A DNA stretch of 64,000 bases from Faecalispora sporosphaeroides DSM 1294 (GCA_000383295.1 KB911073.1:1-64000); one strand, 5' to 3'. Numbered from the stretch's first letter, positions 48,773 through 58,435 are shown. Notes: generated by a model from the letters alone, not told the origin. Numbers and translations: made by a program.

Positions 48773-50086
48773 TCAGAAGAGCGCGGCAATTGAGGATACG
48801 AATCTGGTGAGCACCGTACCCAGCGTGGAAAGAGTCAGAATCAGGCAGAACAAGTAGCTGATCAGCATACATACCCGCAGAATTTTTGGCTTCTTTACTC
48901 CCTGGTTCACATCCTTGCGCCAGATCATGGCGCAGATGAATCCGCCGGCCACGGGAGTGGCAATCGCACTGGCTACATTGGCCAGGTAAATCAGTTGAAC
49001 GGGGGATTTGCCGTAAGTAAAACAAATCAATGCGGCGATCGCAATCACGATCATGGCGTTGCGCTTAATACTTTTGTCCTCCAAGGAGGTGGGCTGGTTA
49101 AAGCCCGCGTTGAGCAGAACCACGGTTCTGTGCGTGTTGCCCAAAAGCGCCGAAAACGCTGCGGCCAGCAGGGCCACGCCCATGACCACGTTTGCGGATT
49201 TTCCCATCAGGGGAATCAGCATATCCGCAAGCTGAACAGCGCTTGTGATCTTTGTTCCGTTGGGGTGCAGAACAATTGCGCCCACCAGCATAATCGCGCC
49301 GCTGATCAGAACCACGCCGATGCTCTGTGCGATTGCGTCAATGAGCACGGTTCCGTTGAACAGGTCTTCTTTCTTCCATTTCTTTTCCTGCCCCAGATAA
49401 GTGCCGTAAATACCGGCGTTAATGGACGCGCTGGTACTGATAAAAGCGAGAGCGGTGGCAAAGCTGCCGGCCGGAAAGCTCCAGTGGGTCAGGCCGTTTA
49501 TCATCAGCCCGGGGTCCGGCCCGCCGGCGATTCCCAGCGTGGTGCAATATGCAACCAGCATACCAATGATGCAGATGCCAATGATCTTTTCCACGCGGTT
49601 GTAAACGCCCTTTGAAAAGTAGCAATAAACCAGTGCGGCGATCAGCATGGTGGCGCCGATCTTCCAGTTAATGCCGAAAATCAGGTTCATACCGGCGCCG
49701 CAGCCCGAGATGTTACCAATCGTAAAGAACATGCACGATAGAAAGGACGCGATACCGACGAATTTGGCAGCGCCGGAACCGTAGTAGTGGCGAATGGCGT
49801 GAAAGGTGGGCATGCCCGTCAAAAGGGAGATGCGGTGGGTGGTGAGCAAAAAGCTGATTCCCATAAACATAATGGGAAAAAACAGCCAGACCAGAGTATA
49901 GCCGAATTCTGAACCGATCATAGACGCCGTTGTGATGGAACCTGGGCCAACCGCTATGCCTGTTAGAATAATGCTGGGGCCAACTCTCTTTAGGAGTTCT
50001 CGAATAGGAAGGCGCTGAATTTTTTCTGCGTCAAAGACTTCTTCCTGCTGTGCGCTTTGTGCACCGATTTCAGCTGTGTCATTCAT
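48773..50086 (-). CDS. Nramp-fold transporter lacking canonical metal-binding motifs
   Basis: A 437-residue membrane protein with about eleven helices. The first helix, GIAVGPGSITTASMIGSEFGY, aligns with the Nramp helix 1 but has GPGS where metal carriers have DPGN. Helix 6 (ALAFISTSASINAGIYG) lacks the MPH motif. Both determinants of transition-metal binding are therefore missing, so another substrate is likely. It is the second gene after a DapA-family lyase, 92 bases downstream, within a LacI-type regulon, which points to an organic acid or similar nutrient. The substrate is inference. Confidence 0.85.
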   Translation of the reverse strand: MNDTAEIGAQSAQQEEVFDAEKIQRLPIRELLKRVGPSIILTGIAVGPGSITTASMIGSEFGYTLVWLFFPIMFMGISFLLTTHRISLLTGMPTFHAIRHYYGSGAAKFVGIASFLSCMFFTIGNISGCGAGMNLIFGINWKIGATMLIAALVYCYFSKGVYNRVEKIIGICIIGMLVAYCTTLGIAGGPDPGLMINGLTHWSFPAGSFATALAFISTSASINAGIYGTYLGQEKKWKKEDLFNGTVLIDAIAQSIGVVLISGAIMLVGAIVLHPNGTKITSAVQLADMLIPLMGKSANVVMGVALLAAAFSALLGNTHRTVVLLNAGFNQPTSLEDKSIKRNAMIVIAIAALICFTYGKSPVQLIYLANVASAIATPVAGGFICAMIWRKDVNQGVKKPKILRVCMLISYLFCLILTLSTLGTVLTRFVSSIAALF

Positions 50087-50178
50087 TTAATCGCCTCCAA
50101 ATGGCCTAGTGTTGGGTCTCATCATTGTCCCTGTATTTGTGCATGAGAAAGCCCGATTATTCAGGTGTTCCGCAATTG

Positions 50179-51126
50179 TTACAGAGCTGCTTTTCCGGCG
50201 GTGCTTTTCTTCAGGCCAAGCGCAATCGTCTGCTTTTCTTCGTCGCTCAGAGGAAGAACCGGCAGACGCATCAGCGCGGAGGAGAAAATGCCTCTCTGCA
50301 CAAGCGCTTCTTTCATGCGAGCGTGCGCTTCGCCGGAGGGTTGGCCGATTCCATAAATTGCCTGAGAGATCGGGTAGATCAGATCATCATATTTGCGGAT
50401 GCTTTTGAAATCGCCCGCTTTCATCGCTTTCCAAGCCTCGGTAATCAGCTCGGGGATGCATCCGGCAAAGCCGATCAGGGCTCCGTCCAAACCGGGGAAC
50501 ATGGAGGTCAGCAGCGTTTCATCATGGCAGGTGATCAAAGACACCTGAGGAGCCTTTTCACGCAGCACGCGAATATCGTGCTCGTACAGAGGGGTTACGC
50601 GAGTGCCCATTTTGATTGCCTTGACATGCCCGATTTCATTGGACATTTTCACAAGGGTCTCCACGGGGTAGAATGCCTTGGTGGTAGCGGGGTAGAGATG
50701 TACGATGATGTCGATATCGGCGCCCTCGGCCACATCTTTTACATAGCGGAAGGGTGCGTCGGGGTGCATGCCAAATCGCAGCCACATGTGAGGGGGCATC
50801 AGCAGAATTCCGTCTGCGCCGGCCTGCTTTGCTTCCTTTGCCATTTCAATGGATTCCGCGGTGTTCTCGCAGTTGATGCCGGAAATGATCATCACCTGTT
50901 CGCCCACCTCGTCTGCGACAATCTCCACCACTCTTTTCCGCTCGGCCCGGCTCAGGGAAGTGATTTCACCGGTGTGACCGTTGCATACCAATCCTCCGAT
51001 TTCATCGAAGGAGGCCAGCCAGCGAACATACCTTCTCAGTTCGGGTTCGTTAATGCTGTAATCGTCATGCAGCGGAATGCAGATTGCGGGGAAAATGGTT
51101 TTCCAATTGATGATTTTCTTTTTCAT
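50179..51126 (-). CDS. DapA/N-acetylneuraminate-lyase-family aldolase
   Basis: A 315-residue TIM-barrel Schiff-base lyase. GHTGE at 50-54 binds the keto-acid carboxylate, Y145 (HLYPATT) is the acid/base and K172 (KAIKMG) the Schiff-base lysine. The YNxPxRT arginine used by true dihydrodipicolinate synthase is missing (LYPATTKA), so this is more likely a catabolic lyase for a sugar acid or hydroxy-keto acid. It is the first gene of a leftward unit with the Nramp-like transporter, under the LacI-type operator. Confidence 0.88.
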   Translation of the reverse strand: MKKKIINWKTIFPAICIPLHDDYSINEPELRRYVRWLASFDEIGGLVCNGHTGEITSLSRAERKRVVEIVADEVGEQVMIISGINCENTAESIEMAKEAKQAGADGILLMPPHMWLRFGMHPDAPFRYVKDVAEGADIDIIVHLYPATTKAFYPVETLVKMSNEIGHVKAIKMGTRVTPLYEHDIRVLREKAPQVSLITCHDETLLTSMFPGLDGALIGFAGCIPELITEAWKAMKAGDFKSIRKYDDLIYPISQAIYGIGQPSGEAHARMKEALVQRGIFSSALMRLPVLPLSDEEKQTIALGLKKSTAGKAAL

Positions 51127-51228
51127 GTGGTGTTCTCCTTATTCAAATCAAAATTGTCGGCAATTGTCGCATACTGCGCATATATACGACAGTTGTGCTT
51201 TTATCCTGTTTCTGCAAAATGACGGAAT

Positions 51229-51303
51229 ACAATCGATTGTGGATTGCAGAAGCAATCACTGAGGAATGATTTATTTATAGCACCAACTCATTTTCGTTGT
51301 CAA
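51229..51303 (-). promoter_or_regulatory. promoter and operator of the lyase-transporter unit
   Basis: TTGACA at 51298-51303 and TATAAA at 51274-51279, 18-bp spacer, reading left. The 12-bp palindrome ACAATCGATTGT at 51229-51240 lies about 35-45 bases downstream of the -10, within the transcribed leader. A repressor bound there would act as a roadblock or with a second site. Confidence 0.78.
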
Positions 51304-51519
51304 TAAAACCAATACATTCTGCAATTTGTTGCATATTTTAGTAAAATTACCTTGATTCGATAATGAGCAAATGGAGGAAAAGGTAAAAAAATGTTGTTTG
51401 AGGGCTTCCTTTTCGGCTTTCACCTGTGAACCCGTGTCCGCGTGGCGTACGGATTTTCGGCTTATGGAGCGGCGGCGTGCTTTTTCGCCGTCCCTGCGCG
51501 CCTTCAGGGAATAAATGGA

Positions 51520-51548
51520 TTGAATCCGGGTCAACAATATGTTATAAT
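51520..51548 (+). promoter_or_regulatory. fakA promoter
   Basis: TTGAAT at 51520-51525 and TATAAT at 51543-51548, 17-bp spacer, about 160 bases before the gene. The leader contains two GCCGxxAGTTTxCCxTTTxACAA-like direct repeats near 51600 and 51655 of unknown meaning. Confidence 0.75.
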
Positions 51549-51706
51549 AACCTCACGGCACAAGCCAAAGAGAAGTTACCCTGCGGACCGCACAGGCGGG
51601 CGCCGCAGTTTTCCATTTTACAAGAGTTTTAAATTTTCGGAGCTGCTGTGCCTTTTCGGCAGTTTCCCTTTTTACAAATTTTCAATTGAAGAGGAGATGC
51701 GACACA

Positions 51707-53407
51707 TTGATCAATGGAGCTGAATTAAAGCGCGCCATCTTGTCCGGTGCCAACCATATTGTCAGGAACAAGGCTCTGGTAGATGGGTTGAATATTTTCC
51801 CCGTTCCTGATGGGGATACCGGCACCAATATGTCTATGACGATTTCAGCGGCGGCCAGAGAGCTGGAAAAGTCGGATGAAGCCCCGGGGATCGGCGCCGT
51901 TGCCCATACGGTCGCTTCTGCCATGCTGCGGGGCGCGCGCGGAAATTCCGGCGTGATCCTCTCGCTGCTGTTCCGCGGCTTTTCCAAAGGGCTTGAGGGT
52001 CTGGAGCAGGCGACGGGTGCCGATCTGTGCAAGGCGCTCGGCCTTGGCGTGGATGCCGCCTACAAGGCGGTGATGAAGCCCACCGAAGGAACGATTCTGA
52101 CGGTGTCGCGCGTGGCGTTTGAAAAGGGACAGGCTGCCGCCGAGCTGGATGACGACGCCGTGAGCGTATGGTCCGCGATTTGCAAGGGGGCCAACGAAGC
52201 GCTGGAAACAACGCCCGAGCTGCTGCCCGTGCTGAAGAAGGCCGGCGTTGTGGATGCCGGGGGAAAGGGGCTGTGCCTGATTTTTGAGGGAATGCTTTCC
52301 GTCTTTCAGGACGGCGTGATTCTGGACAGCGAGCAGAATGCGCCCGGCACCGGCACGGGGGCCGCGGGTGTTCAGAGCGCGGCGGAGGAATTCCACCGCA
52401 ACGTGGCCGCAGAGTTTGACCAGGAGATTACGTTTACCTATTGCACCGAGTTCATTGTGGGCCGCGATCCCGGGATTGAAACCGATCCGCAGACGGATCT
52501 GCGCCCGTTCCTTGAGGGGATCGGCGACTGCGTCGTGGTGGTGGATGACGAAGAGATCATCAAGGTGCACGTGCATACCGAAAATCCCGGCAACGCGCTG
52601 CAAAAGGCGCTGGAATACGGCCAGCTGCTGACGGTTAAAATCGAGAACATGAAGGAGCAGCACCGTATCGCCGCTGAAAATAACAAGGCGGCCCCGGCTC
52701 CTGTGGAAGAGCGCCCTGCGGTGCCGGAAGTTGCGGCGCCCGAGGAAGAGATCGGCTTTGTGGCGGTCGCTGCCGGCGACGGCCTGCGTTCGCTGTTTAT
52801 GGATCTCGGCTGTTCGCAGGTGGTGAGCGGCGGCCAGACCATGAACCCCAGCACGCAGGATATTATGGCTGCCGTGCTGGCCACTCCGGCCAAGACCGTC
52901 ATGGTGCTGCCGAATAATAAAAACATCGTGATGGCGGCGGAGCAGACGATTCCGCTCGTCAAAGACCGCAAGGTGGTCGTTCTGCCCACCCGTACCATCC
53001 CGCAGGGCCTTTCCGCCATGCTGGCGTATGACCCCGAGGTGTCTGTTGAGCGCAGCACGGTCATCATGATGGAGGCCGCCGGCTCGGTTGCGACCGGTCA
53101 GGTCACCTTTGCCGCCCGCGATTCCGAATTCGGCGGGCACCGCATCAAGGAGGGCGACATCCTCGGCCTGAAAAACGGCAAGCTCGATATGATCGAGAAG
53201 GATCCGGTGCATACCGTTGTGAAGCTGACCCGTTCCATGATCAGCCGCACCACCTCGTTCGTCACGCTGATCTACGGCAAGGATATCACCGAAAGCCAGG
53301 CCAAGGACGCGTATAACCGCATTAAGTCCAAAATCAGCGGCGACGTAGAGGTTACGCTGGTAGACGGCGGCCAGCCGGTGTATTACTTTATCGTTTCCGT
53401 GGAATAA
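51707..53407 (+). CDS. fakA: fatty acid kinase catalytic subunit, DAK2-type
   Basis: A 566-residue enzyme that phosphorylates fatty acids bound to FakB. The N-terminal DAK2 domain has FPVPDGDTGTNMSMT (metal-ATP site) near residue 30 and GARGNSGVILSLLFRGF near 80; a middle domain and a C-terminal DegV-like domain follow. The TTG at 51707 gives the usual MINGAELKRAIL start; an upstream in-frame TTG at 51686 is less likely. Followed by recG 23 bases later, a common order. Confidence 0.92.
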   Translation: MINGAELKRAILSGANHIVRNKALVDGLNIFPVPDGDTGTNMSMTISAAARELEKSDEAPGIGAVAHTVASAMLRGARGNSGVILSLLFRGFSKGLEGLEQATGADLCKALGLGVDAAYKAVMKPTEGTILTVSRVAFEKGQAAAELDDDAVSVWSAICKGANEALETTPELLPVLKKAGVVDAGGKGLCLIFEGMLSVFQDGVILDSEQNAPGTGTGAAGVQSAAEEFHRNVAAEFDQEITFTYCTEFIVGRDPGIETDPQTDLRPFLEGIGDCVVVVDDEEIIKVHVHTENPGNALQKALEYGQLLTVKIENMKEQHRIAAENNKAAPAPVEERPAVPEVAAPEEEIGFVAVAAGDGLRSLFMDLGCSQVVSGGQTMNPSTQDIMAAVLATPAKTVMVLPNNKNIVMAAEQTIPLVKDRKVVVLPTRTIPQGLSAMLAYDPEVSVERSTVIMMEAAGSVATGQVTFAARDSEFGGHRIKEGDILGLKNGKLDMIEKDPVHTVVKLTRSMISRTTSFVTLIYGKDITESQAKDAYNRIKSKISGDVEVTLVDGGQPVYYFIVSVE

Positions 53408-53430
53408 CTTCCGTTTGGAGAAGAGCTGCC

Positions 53431-55458
53431 ATGGCATCGCTGTTTCAGAAAAATATTCAGGAATTAAAGGGCGTCGGCGAAAAGCGCTCCCGGCTGTTTG
53501 CAAAGCTGGGGGCGCCCACTGTCGGCGCTCTTCTGCGCACCTATCCCCGCGATTACGAGGACTGGAGCCAGCCGGTGCCGCTGGCGCAGGCTCCGGCGGA
53601 GCAGGCGTGCGTTGTGCGCGTTACGGTGGTGTCTCCGGTGTCGGAGCAGCGCATCCGCTCGGGCATGACGCTGTATAAGCTGCGAGCCACCGACGGGCGG
53701 CACGACGTGCAGATCACCTTTTTTAATAACCCGTATACTAAGAATCTGCTGCTCGAGGGCAAGGAGTATCTGCTGCGCGGCAAGGTGACCGGGTCGTTCC
53801 TGCGCCGCGAGATGACCTCGCCCGATTTTATGCCCGCAGACCGCCTGCTGCCGCTGCGCCCCGTTTACCGGCAGACGGCGGGGCTGACCTCGCGCCAGAT
53901 TTCCGCCGCGGTGCGCGCCGCTCTGGGGATGCTCCCGAATCCGCTGCCGGATCCGCTGCCCGAGCCGATGCGCCGCGCCTGCCATCTGTGCAGCCTGCGC
54001 TTTGCGCTGGAAAACATCCATTTTCCGAGGGATCGCGAATCGCTGGAGCAGGCGCGCCGCAGGCTGATTTATGAGGAGCTTCTGGTGCTGCAGCTCGGTC
54101 TGCTGCGCCTGAAAAGCCGCGGGCGGCAGCAGACCTCCCTGCGGCTGGAGGTGGATGCCTCGGCGGAGTTCTTCCGTTCGCTGCCCTTTGTGCCCACGAG
54201 CGCGCAGAAGCGGGCCGTGGCGGAGTGCATTGCGAATATGCGGGGTGATTACCCGATGAACCGGCTGCTGCAGGGCGATGTCGGCAGCGGCAAAACCGCC
54301 GTGGCCGCCGCGCTTTGCCACAGCGCGATCGCCTCGGGAATGCAGGCGGCGTTCATGGCGCCCACGGAGATTCTGGCCCGCCAGCACTATGAAACCATGC
54401 GGCGTTTTTTAGAGCCGTTTCATCTGAACGTGGCGCTGCTCACCGGTTCTGTTCCGGCGGCAAAGCGGCGCGAGCTGCTCGCACAGCTCAGGGAGGGGAG
54501 CATCCACCTGCTGGTGGGAACACACGCTCTTTTAAACGAAACGGTCGAGTTCCGGCAGCTGGGTCTTGTCGTGACGGATGAGCAGCATCGCTTTGGGGTC
54601 GCGCAGCGCGCCGCCCTCACTCAAAAGGGAGATCACCCGCATATCCTCGTCATGTCCGCCACGCCGATTCCGCGTACGCTGGCGCTGATGATCTACGGCG
54701 ATCTGGAGCTTTCCGTGCTTGACGAGCTGCCGCCGGGGCGGCAGAAAACCGAAACGTATGTGATCGACAGCGCAAAACGCGCCCGCGCGTTCGGGTTCAT
54801 CCGCAAAAAGATCGACGCCGGGCGGCAGTGCTACATCATCTGCCCGCTGATCGAAGACAGCGAGAGCGACATGGCGTCGGTTACGCAGTATGCGAAGGAC
54901 TTGCAGGAGAAGTGGTTCTTTGCCAACACAGTCGGTGTTTTGCACGGCAGGATGCGCCCCGCGGAAAAGGATCGCGCCATGGAGGAATTTGCCGCCGGGC
55001 GCACGGATATTCTAGTTTCCACCACGGTCGTGGAGGTTGGCGTGGATGTGCCGAACGCCGTTGTGATGCTGATTGAAAACGCAGAGCGGTACGGCCTTTC
55101 GCAGCTGCACCAGCTGCGCGGGCGAATTGGGCGCGGCACGGAAAAATCCACCTGCATTCTGGTGTCGGACGCGCAGAATGAGGAGGCGCTAAAACGTCTG
55201 CGTGTAATGTGCGAAACGACCGACGGCTTTCGGATTGCGGACGAGGATCTTCGCCTGCGCGGCCCGGGTGATTTCTTCGGCGCGCGGCAGCACGGTCTGC
55301 CGGAGCTGAGAATCGCGGATATGAGCGCCGATTTTGCGCTGCTGCAGCTCGCACAGGGTGAGGCAAAGGAGCTGCTGGTTCACGACCCGGCGATGGAGCT
55401 GCCGGAGCACCGGGGCCTGCGGGCCGAGGTGCGTCAGCTGTTTTCCGCGCTGGAATAA
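53431..55458 (+). CDS. recG: ATP-dependent DNA helicase RecG
   Basis: A 675-residue helicase that remodels stalled forks and branched DNA. The wedge/OB domain fills residues 1-230; Walker A is GDVGSGKTAVA near 285, motif II is DEQHR near 387, and the C-terminal lobe has TTVVEVGVDVPNA and QLRGRIGRG. Full length. Co-transcribed with fakA. Confidence 0.97.
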   Translation: MASLFQKNIQELKGVGEKRSRLFAKLGAPTVGALLRTYPRDYEDWSQPVPLAQAPAEQACVVRVTVVSPVSEQRIRSGMTLYKLRATDGRHDVQITFFNNPYTKNLLLEGKEYLLRGKVTGSFLRREMTSPDFMPADRLLPLRPVYRQTAGLTSRQISAAVRAALGMLPNPLPDPLPEPMRRACHLCSLRFALENIHFPRDRESLEQARRRLIYEELLVLQLGLLRLKSRGRQQTSLRLEVDASAEFFRSLPFVPTSAQKRAVAECIANMRGDYPMNRLLQGDVGSGKTAVAAALCHSAIASGMQAAFMAPTEILARQHYETMRRFLEPFHLNVALLTGSVPAAKRRELLAQLREGSIHLLVGTHALLNETVEFRQLGLVVTDEQHRFGVAQRAALTQKGDHPHILVMSATPIPRTLALMIYGDLELSVLDELPPGRQKTETYVIDSAKRARAFGFIRKKIDAGRQCYIICPLIEDSESDMASVTQYAKDLQEKWFFANTVGVLHGRMRPAEKDRAMEEFAAGRTDILVSTTVVEVGVDVPNAVVMLIENAERYGLSQLHQLRGRIGRGTEKSTCILVSDAQNEEALKRLRVMCETTDGFRIADEDLRLRGPGDFFGARQHGLPELRIADMSADFALLQLAQGEAKELLVHDPAMELPEHRGLRAEVRQLFSALE

Positions 55459-55473
55459 CGGGAAATGATTTAG

Positions 55474-55518
55474 AAAACCTGCCGCCAAAACGCGCTGTGC
55501 GCTCCGGCGGCAGGTTTT
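55474..55518 (+). terminator. recG terminator
   Basis: AAAACCTGCCGCC pairs with GGCGGCAGGTTTT, loop of about 18 bases, ending in TTTTCT. Confidence 0.85.
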
Positions 55519-55592
55519 CTGGTATGAACATGCTTTTCCCCCAATCGCAGGAGAGGGAAACGAAAGACTTACATTTTCTCACAAAAAATAAA

Positions 55593-55624
55593 TTGCCTGC
55601 CCCTCTGAAAACAGGGACAGGCAA
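55593..55624 (-). terminator. terminator of the D,D-carboxypeptidase gene
   Basis: On the minus strand TTGCCTGTCCCT pairs with AGGGGCAGGCAA around eight bases, then TTTATTTTTT. Confidence 0.88.
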
Positions 55625-55635
55625 CGGATTTCTTT

Positions 55636-56982
55636 TTACATGTCGCGGTATTTTTTCACTTTGCGCAGGCGCTTACGCTTTTTGTTGTACAGCAGCGCCA
55701 GAACGAGGTAGACAATCACCAGCGCCACAATAATTCCGGCAATCGCGAGGAACCAGACAGAGGTAACGATCTTTTTGGCGACATCCGCGGAATGCAGCAG
55801 CTCGCTGCGCTCCACCGATTCGGAGGCCACGAGGTTGATCGTCGTTAGCTCCTGGTTGGCGTAGCTGAGCACCGCCGTGCCCACAACCTGTCCCTTTTTC
55901 ACGGGAGCCTCCACTTTTTCGGGGAGCTTCGGCGTAATCAGTACGCTTGAGGCGGAAACGCCTTTCGGCAGAATGGTGGCGTAGCTTTTTTCGGCCACCA
56001 GCAGCAGCTTATCCTTGTTCCAGGCATAATCAAGCGGTACCTCGCCAACGCTGGTGCCGCTTTCCACCACGGTTTTAATCTGCAGGCTGTCAAACGCCCA
56101 CTCATACAGCTTTTTGGAATCGATCATTTCGCCGCGGGTGGTGATGGACTTTCCCGCGGAATCGATTTTCGGCGCGTGCAGTGCAATCGCCATGTAGCTG
56201 TATCCGTCCTTGATTGCGGTAGAAACCAGGCAGTACCCCGCCTGATCGTGCGAGCCGGTCTTGATGCCCTTGGCGTAGCGGTAATAATAGCTGCCGCCGA
56301 TGTAACGGTCGGTCAGGTAGTTGGTTGTTACCAGCGTGCGGGGCTTGGGGTATTTGTTGGTCGCGGGCAGCTCATACCTTGTCTGCGAGGTGATGTCGGT
56401 AAAGTACGGCAGCGTCATGGCGTATTTTGTAATGACGTACAGGTCGCGCGCCGTGGTGTAGTGTTGGTCGTCGTGCAGGCCGTGCGGGTTTGCAAAGTGT
56501 GTGTTTTTGCAGCCCAGCTCCTTCGCCTTTTCGTTCATCAGATTCACAAATTTGCCGATGTCGCCGCCGCCGACGTAGTCGGCCAGCACCATGGCGGCGT
56601 CGTTGCCGGAGGGAACCATCAGGCAGTTGAGAAGCTGGAGGGCGGTCAGCTCTTCTCCCTCCAGCACGCCTGAAAGCGAGCTGCCGGTACCCTGAAGCTG
56701 ATCGATCACCGATTTTTTCACGGTGATTTTTGTGCCGGATAAATCCTTAATCTGTTCCGAGGCCACAATAAACGTCATGATTTTCGTCGTGGAGGCGGGC
56801 TCCATTTTTTTGTCGGCGTTCTGCTCGAACACAACGGTGCTGGTGTCCAAATTTACCAGCAGCGCCGCTTGGGAATTCAGGGTAAAATCTATGTTGTATG
56901 CCGCCGCAGAGACCGGAGCCGACGAGACTATCACGCAAATGGTCAGCAATAAAGTCAGTACGGACGTTAAGCATTTTTTCAT
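55636..56982 (-). CDS. dacF: D-alanyl-D-alanine carboxypeptidase (S11, DacF-like)
   Basis: A 448-residue penicillin-binding protein 5-type enzyme that trims the peptidoglycan pentapeptide. Signal peptide at residues 1-27, SxxK at S64-K67 (STTK), SGN at 125-127, KTG in KGIKTGSHDQ near 230, a beta-rich C-terminal domain, and a membrane anchor at about 410-432 with a basic tail. ATG at 56982 has GGAGG ten bases upstream; longer in-frame starts would disrupt the signal peptide. Confidence 0.93.
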   Translation of the reverse strand: MKKCLTSVLTLLLTICVIVSSAPVSAAAYNIDFTLNSQAALLVNLDTSTVVFEQNADKKMEPASTTKIMTFIVASEQIKDLSGTKITVKKSVIDQLQGTGSSLSGVLEGEELTALQLLNCLMVPSGNDAAMVLADYVGGGDIGKFVNLMNEKAKELGCKNTHFANPHGLHDDQHYTTARDLYVITKYAMTLPYFTDITSQTRYELPATNKYPKPRTLVTTNYLTDRYIGGSYYYRYAKGIKTGSHDQAGYCLVSTAIKDGYSYMAIALHAPKIDSAGKSITTRGEMIDSKKLYEWAFDSLQIKTVVESGTSVGEVPLDYAWNKDKLLLVAEKSYATILPKGVSASSVLITPKLPEKVEAPVKKGQVVGTAVLSYANQELTTINLVASESVERSELLHSADVAKKIVTSVWFLAIAGIIVALVIVYLVLALLYNKKRKRLRKVKKYRDM

Positions 56983-57168
56983 GGAAAAATGGCCTCCAGT
57001 GTGATATGATAGAAAAGCAAAACGGCAGGTCAAAGCGGATGCTTCTCCCGGCAAAGCGGAGGAAAGGAACCCTTGACCTGATTCCCATTAAGTATAACAG
57101 TTAAATTTGAAAAGATAAAGAACGATCCAAAAAAATTATAAATTTTTAAGAGATGGGCGGGAGCAGTC

Positions 57169-57858
57169 TTGATTTATCTAACGGGAGACACCCACGGTGA
57201 ACTGGAGCGGTTCCAGTCGCCCGCGGTGCGGCGCCTGCGGCGCGGAGACAGCCTGATTGTATGCGGCGATTTCGGCTTTTTGTGGAACGGCGGCGCCGCC
57301 GAAGAGAAAATTCTGAAAAAGCTGGGGTCGAAAAAATATAACATTCTGTTTGTGGACGGCGCGCATGAGAATTACGAGCTTCTTGAAAAATACCCGGTCG
57401 CCGAGTGGAACGGAGGGAAGGCGCAGCAGATCAGCGGCAATCTGTACCACCTGATGCGCGGGCAGGTGTTTACGCTCGAGGGCAAAACGCTCTTTACCTT
57501 TGGCGGCGGCGAAAGCAAGGAGCGGCAGATGTACAAGGATGTTGGCCGCTGGTGGCCGCAGGAAATGCCGAGCCGCGAGGAGATGGAGGAAGGGGTGGCG
57601 AACCTGCGCGCGCACCAGATGCAGGTGGACTACATCGTCACCCACGAGCCGTCGCCGCGCATGAGAACGCTGATCAACGAAGAACACCAGATCAGCCCGC
57701 TGGAGATGTACTTTGAAGGTCTGCTTCGGTCGGTCAAATTCCGGAAATGGTTTTTCGGCTCTCTGCACATCAACCGCAGCATCACAGGCAGCCATATCTG
57801 CCTGTTTGATCAGGTGGAGAAGGTTGACGAATACGGCGGAGCGGCGCACTATCGTTAA
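57169..57858 (+). CDS. calcineurin-like metallophosphoesterase
   Basis: A 229-residue phosphoesterase. LTGDTHGE, IVCGDFGFLW and a later IVTHEPSPR give metal ligands; the C-terminal FGSLHINRSI completes the site. It resembles small Firmicutes serine/threonine or nucleotide phosphatases of unclear substrate. TTG start, five bases after GGGAG. Confidence 0.85.
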   Translation: MIYLTGDTHGELERFQSPAVRRLRRGDSLIVCGDFGFLWNGGAAEEKILKKLGSKKYNILFVDGAHENYELLEKYPVAEWNGGKAQQISGNLYHLMRGQVFTLEGKTLFTFGGGESKERQMYKDVGRWWPQEMPSREEMEEGVANLRAHQMQVDYIVTHEPSPRMRTLINEEHQISPLEMYFEGLLRSVKFRKWFFGSLHINRSITGSHICLFDQVEKVDEYGGAAHYR

Positions 57859-57990
57859 TTTTGCATCAAAGGGACAGGTGCTGCGTCCTCCGCTCTTGGC
57901 GGGAACAGGAATTGCCTGCTTTGATCAGACGGAGAGTTCAAGCGGCCGATTGTAAAATGCGGCGGGCGCGGGATCGTCGCACAGAAAATA

Positions 57991-58032
57991 CGAAAGGGAA
58001 ACGGTGATCGCTCCGTTTCCCTTTCGTATTTT
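57991..58032. terminator. bidirectional terminator
   Basis: CGAAAGGGAAACGG pairs with CCGTTTCCCTTTCG around eight bases, with T-runs on both strands (TATTTTT right, TATTTT left). It lies between convergent phosphoesterase and cupin genes. Confidence 0.9.
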
Positions 58033-58063
58033 TATGCTCATGGAAAGTTTGGGAAAAATCCCA

Positions 58064-58435
58064 TTATTTCCCGTCGTAGGTGTAATTCTCGATTTCCACC
58101 TTGTCAATTTCCTGATACGGGGCCAGGGTGGAAACCATTTTTACCGGCTTGTCGTAATTGTTGATACAGTAGTGCGTTTCATGAGGCTCGATATGAATAA
58201 ACTGACCGGGGGTCAGGTGATGCACCACGCCGTCCACGACAATGTCGATTTCTCCCTCGATGATATAGAAGTTTTCTTCCATAATGTTGTGCAGGTGGGC
58301 CTTAAAGTCCTGCCCGGGCTGGAACTGCACCAGCGCAAAATTCATGCGGGGGCCTTTCATCAGGTACTTGGGGCCGTGGTCGCCAAAGCGATATTCCTTA
58401 TCGTTTTCGTCAATGATATACATAATCTCATTCAT
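58064..58435 (-). CDS. cupin-domain protein of the Lsr-type locus
   Basis: A 123-residue single cupin. Metal ligands are in HLHNIMEENFYIIEGE and EPHETHYCINN. It is read 18 bases after the lsrK-like gene and therefore belongs to the same operon. It may isomerise or process the phosphorylated signal, or a related sugar; no lsrF or lsrG is visible in the window. Confidence 0.8.
   Translation of the reverse strand: MNEIMYIIDENDKEYRFGDHGPKYLMKGPRMNFALVQFQPGQDFKAHLHNIMEENFYIIEGEIDIVVDGVVHHLTPGQFIHIEPHETHYCINNYDKPVKMVSTLAPYQEIDKVEIENYTYDGK

Noticed and set aside
48773-50086. Annotation as manganese transporter MntH
   Set aside because: Fold matches Nramp, but the metal-binding DPGN and MPH motifs are missing, so a metal substrate should not be assumed.
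50179-51126. Annotation as 4-hydroxy-tetrahydrodipicolinate synthase (dapA)
   Set aside because: Schiff-base residues are present but the YNxPxRT arginine is not, and the gene is in a LacI-controlled transport unit rather than a lysine-synthesis context.
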